The position numbers and the translations under genes were made by a program. A stretch of 64,000 bases of DNA, taken from NCBI RefSeq assembly GCF_003148625.1, contig NZ_QGGO01000026.1:1-64000 (forward strand). Reading direction: 5' to 3'. Origin of the DNA: Arcicella aurantiaca. Its GTDB lineage: Bacteria; Bacteroidota; Bacteroidia; Cytophagales; Spirosomataceae. Below the pieces are notes generated by a model. That model ran no database searches. It had not been told where the DNA came from and saw only the letters and a program-made list of their open reading frames with translations. Positions within the stretch are counted from its first letter, which is position 1; every line of letters begins with the position of its first letter. Below are positions 62,127 to 64,000 of this stretch, one piece after another.

Positions 62127-62145
62127 ATTTATATTTATTCTAAAT
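62127..62145. promoter_or_regulatory. Fur box (ankyrin-DUF2271 operon)
   Basis: ATTTATATTTATTCTAAAT keeps the conserved ends and the right half of the palindrome. It lies 120 bp before the ankyrin gene's ATG. No second box 33 bp away was found. Confidence 0.55.
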
Positions 62146-62264
62146 AAACATAATAATTAATCGTTTTATGATTTATCGGTGGTAAGCGTTATAAACACAT
62201 TGCTTAGAAGAAACTCAAAATGCAAAGGCTACCATTCATAACATTCCATTAAATAAAATACAGT

Positions 62265-63764
62265 ATGAAAAGAATTTTTATTGCAGTATTCGCTTTGTTT
62301 AGCTTTACTGTAAAGGCACAAAAAAATACTCTTTTAGACCAGTCTTTCTGGAAAAACCAACCTAACGTTGAGGTAGTAAAAGCAGAAGTTTTAAAAGGAA
62401 ATAATCCGTTGGAATTAAACAGAATGATGATGGATGCCATTGCAATAGCTATCAATTCTGGTGCATCCAATGAAACGATAAAATTTCTTTTGTCGCAATC
62501 AGGAACAGATGTTAATAGACTGACCCATGAAGGACGCACCTATTTGCACTGGGCAGCCTTTAAGGGTAATGTAGAAATCATGGAAGAACTGATAAACAAA
62601 GGAGCAAAAGCCAATGTGCAAGACGTAAATGAAACTACGCCACTTTGTTTTGCTGCGATGGGTGGACAATTAACGATTCAAGGGGTTGAATTATGTGTAA
62701 AAGGTGGTGCAAATCTTAAAAACGATGTCAATCGTGATGGAGCAAATGTGCTTTTATTAGCCGTTACCAGTGATAAAGACCTTGCTTTAACAAATTATTT
62801 TGTATCAAAAGGACTCGATATAAAATCGGTTGATAAAAATGGAAATACGATTTTTAGCTATGCCGCCAGAGGGGGAAATATTAATACGTTAAAGGCACTT
62901 ATTCAGAAAGGAATAGCCGTTTCTGATAATGCTCTTATCATGGCGGCTCAAGGGAGAAGAGGTCCAGCCAATACTATTGAGGTTTTTGAATACCTTGAAA
63001 GTTTGAACATTAAACCTACTGTTACTTCTAAAAGTGGAGAAAATGTCCTTCATTTTATCGTTCGTAAACCAAATCAGAAAGATATAATTGAACACTTTTT
63101 ATCAAAGGGAGTTGATGTAAATCAAGCTGATAGCGAAGGAAATACCGTTTTTATGAACGCCTCAGCTTCAAATAGAGATTTAACGATTTTAGAATTACTT
63201 GCTGCCAAGGTAAAAGATATTAACCAACGTAATCAAAAATCAGAAACGCCTCTTGCTTTAGCTTTAAAGGGAAATTCGCCAGAAGTTGTTAAGTTTTTAT
63301 TGGATAAAGGTGCTGATGTAAAAATGACAAACAAAGACGGTGATAACGTACTGGCTTACCTTATTCAGTCGTATGCAGGAGCAGAAGGAAGACAAGGGCC
63401 CAATGCTTCAAAGCCTGAAGATTTTGAGAACAAATTAAAAATGCTTCAAGAAAAAGGTTTAGCGGCAACCACTCCACAAAAAAACGGAAATACCTTATAT
63501 CATTTAGCAATTATGAAAAGTGATATTGGTTTATTAAAACGCCTTCAACCACTTGGAATAGACATTAATGCCAAAAATACGGAGGGAATAACCGCTTTAC
63601 ATAAAGCCGCTATGATTGCAAAAGATGACACCATTCTGAAATATTTATTGTCAATTGGTGCTGAAAAAAATGTTGTGACAAATTTCAAAGAAACAGCTTT
63701 CGACTTAGCTTCAGAGAATGAAACACTCACAAAATCAAATGTATCTATCAATTTCTTAAAATAG
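62265..63764 (+). CDS. secreted ankyrin-repeat protein
   Basis: A 499-residue exported repeat protein. The signal peptide ends VKAQ (residue 19). About ten ankyrin-like units follow, such as EGRTYLHWAAFKGNVEIMEE and SETPLALALKGNSPEVVKFL. Periplasmic ankyrin proteins are often found with catalase or with iron-uptake genes; here the next gene is a DUF2271 protein and a Fur box lies upstream. It probably binds another envelope protein of the same operon. Confidence 0.9.
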   Translation: MKRIFIAVFALFSFTVKAQKNTLLDQSFWKNQPNVEVVKAEVLKGNNPLELNRMMMDAIAIAINSGASNETIKFLLSQSGTDVNRLTHEGRTYLHWAAFKGNVEIMEELINKGAKANVQDVNETTPLCFAAMGGQLTIQGVELCVKGGANLKNDVNRDGANVLLLAVTSDKDLALTNYFVSKGLDIKSVDKNGNTIFSYAARGGNINTLKALIQKGIAVSDNALIMAAQGRRGPANTIEVFEYLESLNIKPTVTSKSGENVLHFIVRKPNQKDIIEHFLSKGVDVNQADSEGNTVFMNASASNRDLTILELLAAKVKDINQRNQKSETPLALALKGNSPEVVKFLLDKGADVKMTNKDGDNVLAYLIQSYAGAEGRQGPNASKPEDFENKLKMLQEKGLAATTPQKNGNTLYHLAIMKSDIGLLKRLQPLGIDINAKNTEGITALHKAAMIAKDDTILKYLLSIGAEKNVVTNFKETAFDLASENETLTKSNVSINFLK

Positions 63765-63768
63765 TAAA

Positions 63769-64000
63769 ATGCTAAAATTAACAAAATCATTAATCCTTAT
63801 CATATTGGTGTTGGTGGGGTTTTCAAAAACTTTGCAAGCACAAAATACAGGAACGACCAAGTATAAATGTATGATTCAGATGACCAATTATATGGGCGAA
63901 GGTGCATACATTGTTGTGTCGTTGGTTGATGCTAAAGGAGGCTATAACAAAACGTTGTACGTATTAGGTTCTGATAAAAAATGGTATGCCGACCTCAAAG
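63769..64000 (+). CDS. DUF2271 periplasmic protein (partial, cut by window end)
   Basis: The first 77 codons of a gene that runs out of the window. A signal peptide (LILIILVLVGFSKTLQA) precedes KYKCMIQMTNYMGEGAYIVV and a GGYNKTLYVLGSDKKWYADL segment that is characteristic of DUF2271. These proteins often occur with PepSY membrane proteins and iron-uptake or flavinylation genes. It starts four bases after the ankyrin gene. Confidence 0.8.
   Translation, partial: MLKLTKSLILIILVLVGFSKTLQAQNTGTTKYKCMIQMTNYMGEGAYIVVSLVDAKGGYNKTLYVLGSDKKWYADLK

Overview
This looks like part of a large plasmid or secondary replicon of a Bacteroidota bacterium, most likely from the order Cytophagales. The evidence is the SusC/SusD pair, TonB receptors with N-terminal carboxypeptidase-like domains, many Bacteroidota-type lipoproteins, AT-rich intergenic DNA, and promoters of the TTTG / TAnnTTTG type. 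I cannot name a genus. The replicon call rests on a Rep_3-type initiator, a 0.9-kb iteron origin and a ParA/ParB pair at 9.9-13.8 kb. Every gene left of the origin is on the minus strand and nearly every gene right of it is on the plus strand, so transcription runs away from the origin on both sides.

Layout. 0.1-9.4 kb: exopolysaccharide locus (three glycosyltransferases, Wzy-like polymerase, Wzx-like flippase, Wzz/kinase-like co-polymerase, short TolC-like protein), then an Hpt protein. 9.9-13.8 kb: parB, parA, iteron origin, rep. 14-23 kb: mixed accessory genes (two AraC regulators, DUF983, carboxylesterase, an aldo/keto reductase remnant next to an 8-bp satellite, an NTF2-like protein, an AlkZ-like glycosylase, an orphan IorB-type molybdoenzyme subunit). 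23-36 kb: iron uptake (two DUF6686-like proteins, a STAS-like protein, three TonB receptors, a PepSY membrane protein, a DUF4198 protein, an outer-membrane protein). 36-45.5 kb: redox cluster (DsbD beta-gamma, thioredoxin, ApbE, two YCF48 lipoproteins, DUF4266, DUF3570, thioredoxin reductase, free DsbD alpha, 2Fe-2S ferredoxin). 45.5-55 kb: ferritin, a third DUF6686-like protein, and an iron operon (imelysin, di-haem protein, Fur, imelysin, HTTM protein, TonB receptor). 55-61.8 kb: SusC, an inserted opposite-strand pair (DUF6934 plus a 52-residue protein), SusD, a metal-type permease and a small membrane protein. 62-64 kb: secreted ankyrin protein and a DUF2271 protein cut by the window end.

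How it fits together. From 23 kb onward most of the window reads as one iron and redox island. Six 19-bp palindromes close to ATTTAGAATNATTCTAAAT, very likely Fur boxes, lie at promoters at 25.1, 38.2, 46.7 and 62.1 kb, and fur itself is in the island. At two divergent promoter regions the boxes come as pairs exactly 33 bp apart. One of these also seems to drive a leftward, terminated and structured transcript, a candidate iron-responsive RNA. The ApbE-DUF4266-DUF3570-YCF48 group with its thiol relay is the best candidate for an incompletely described envelope system. Non-coding DNA is rich in palindromes: hairpins alternating with iterons in the origin, palindromes inside coding sequence in parB and the HTTM gene, and a mobile-looking repeat family with interchangeable interiors.
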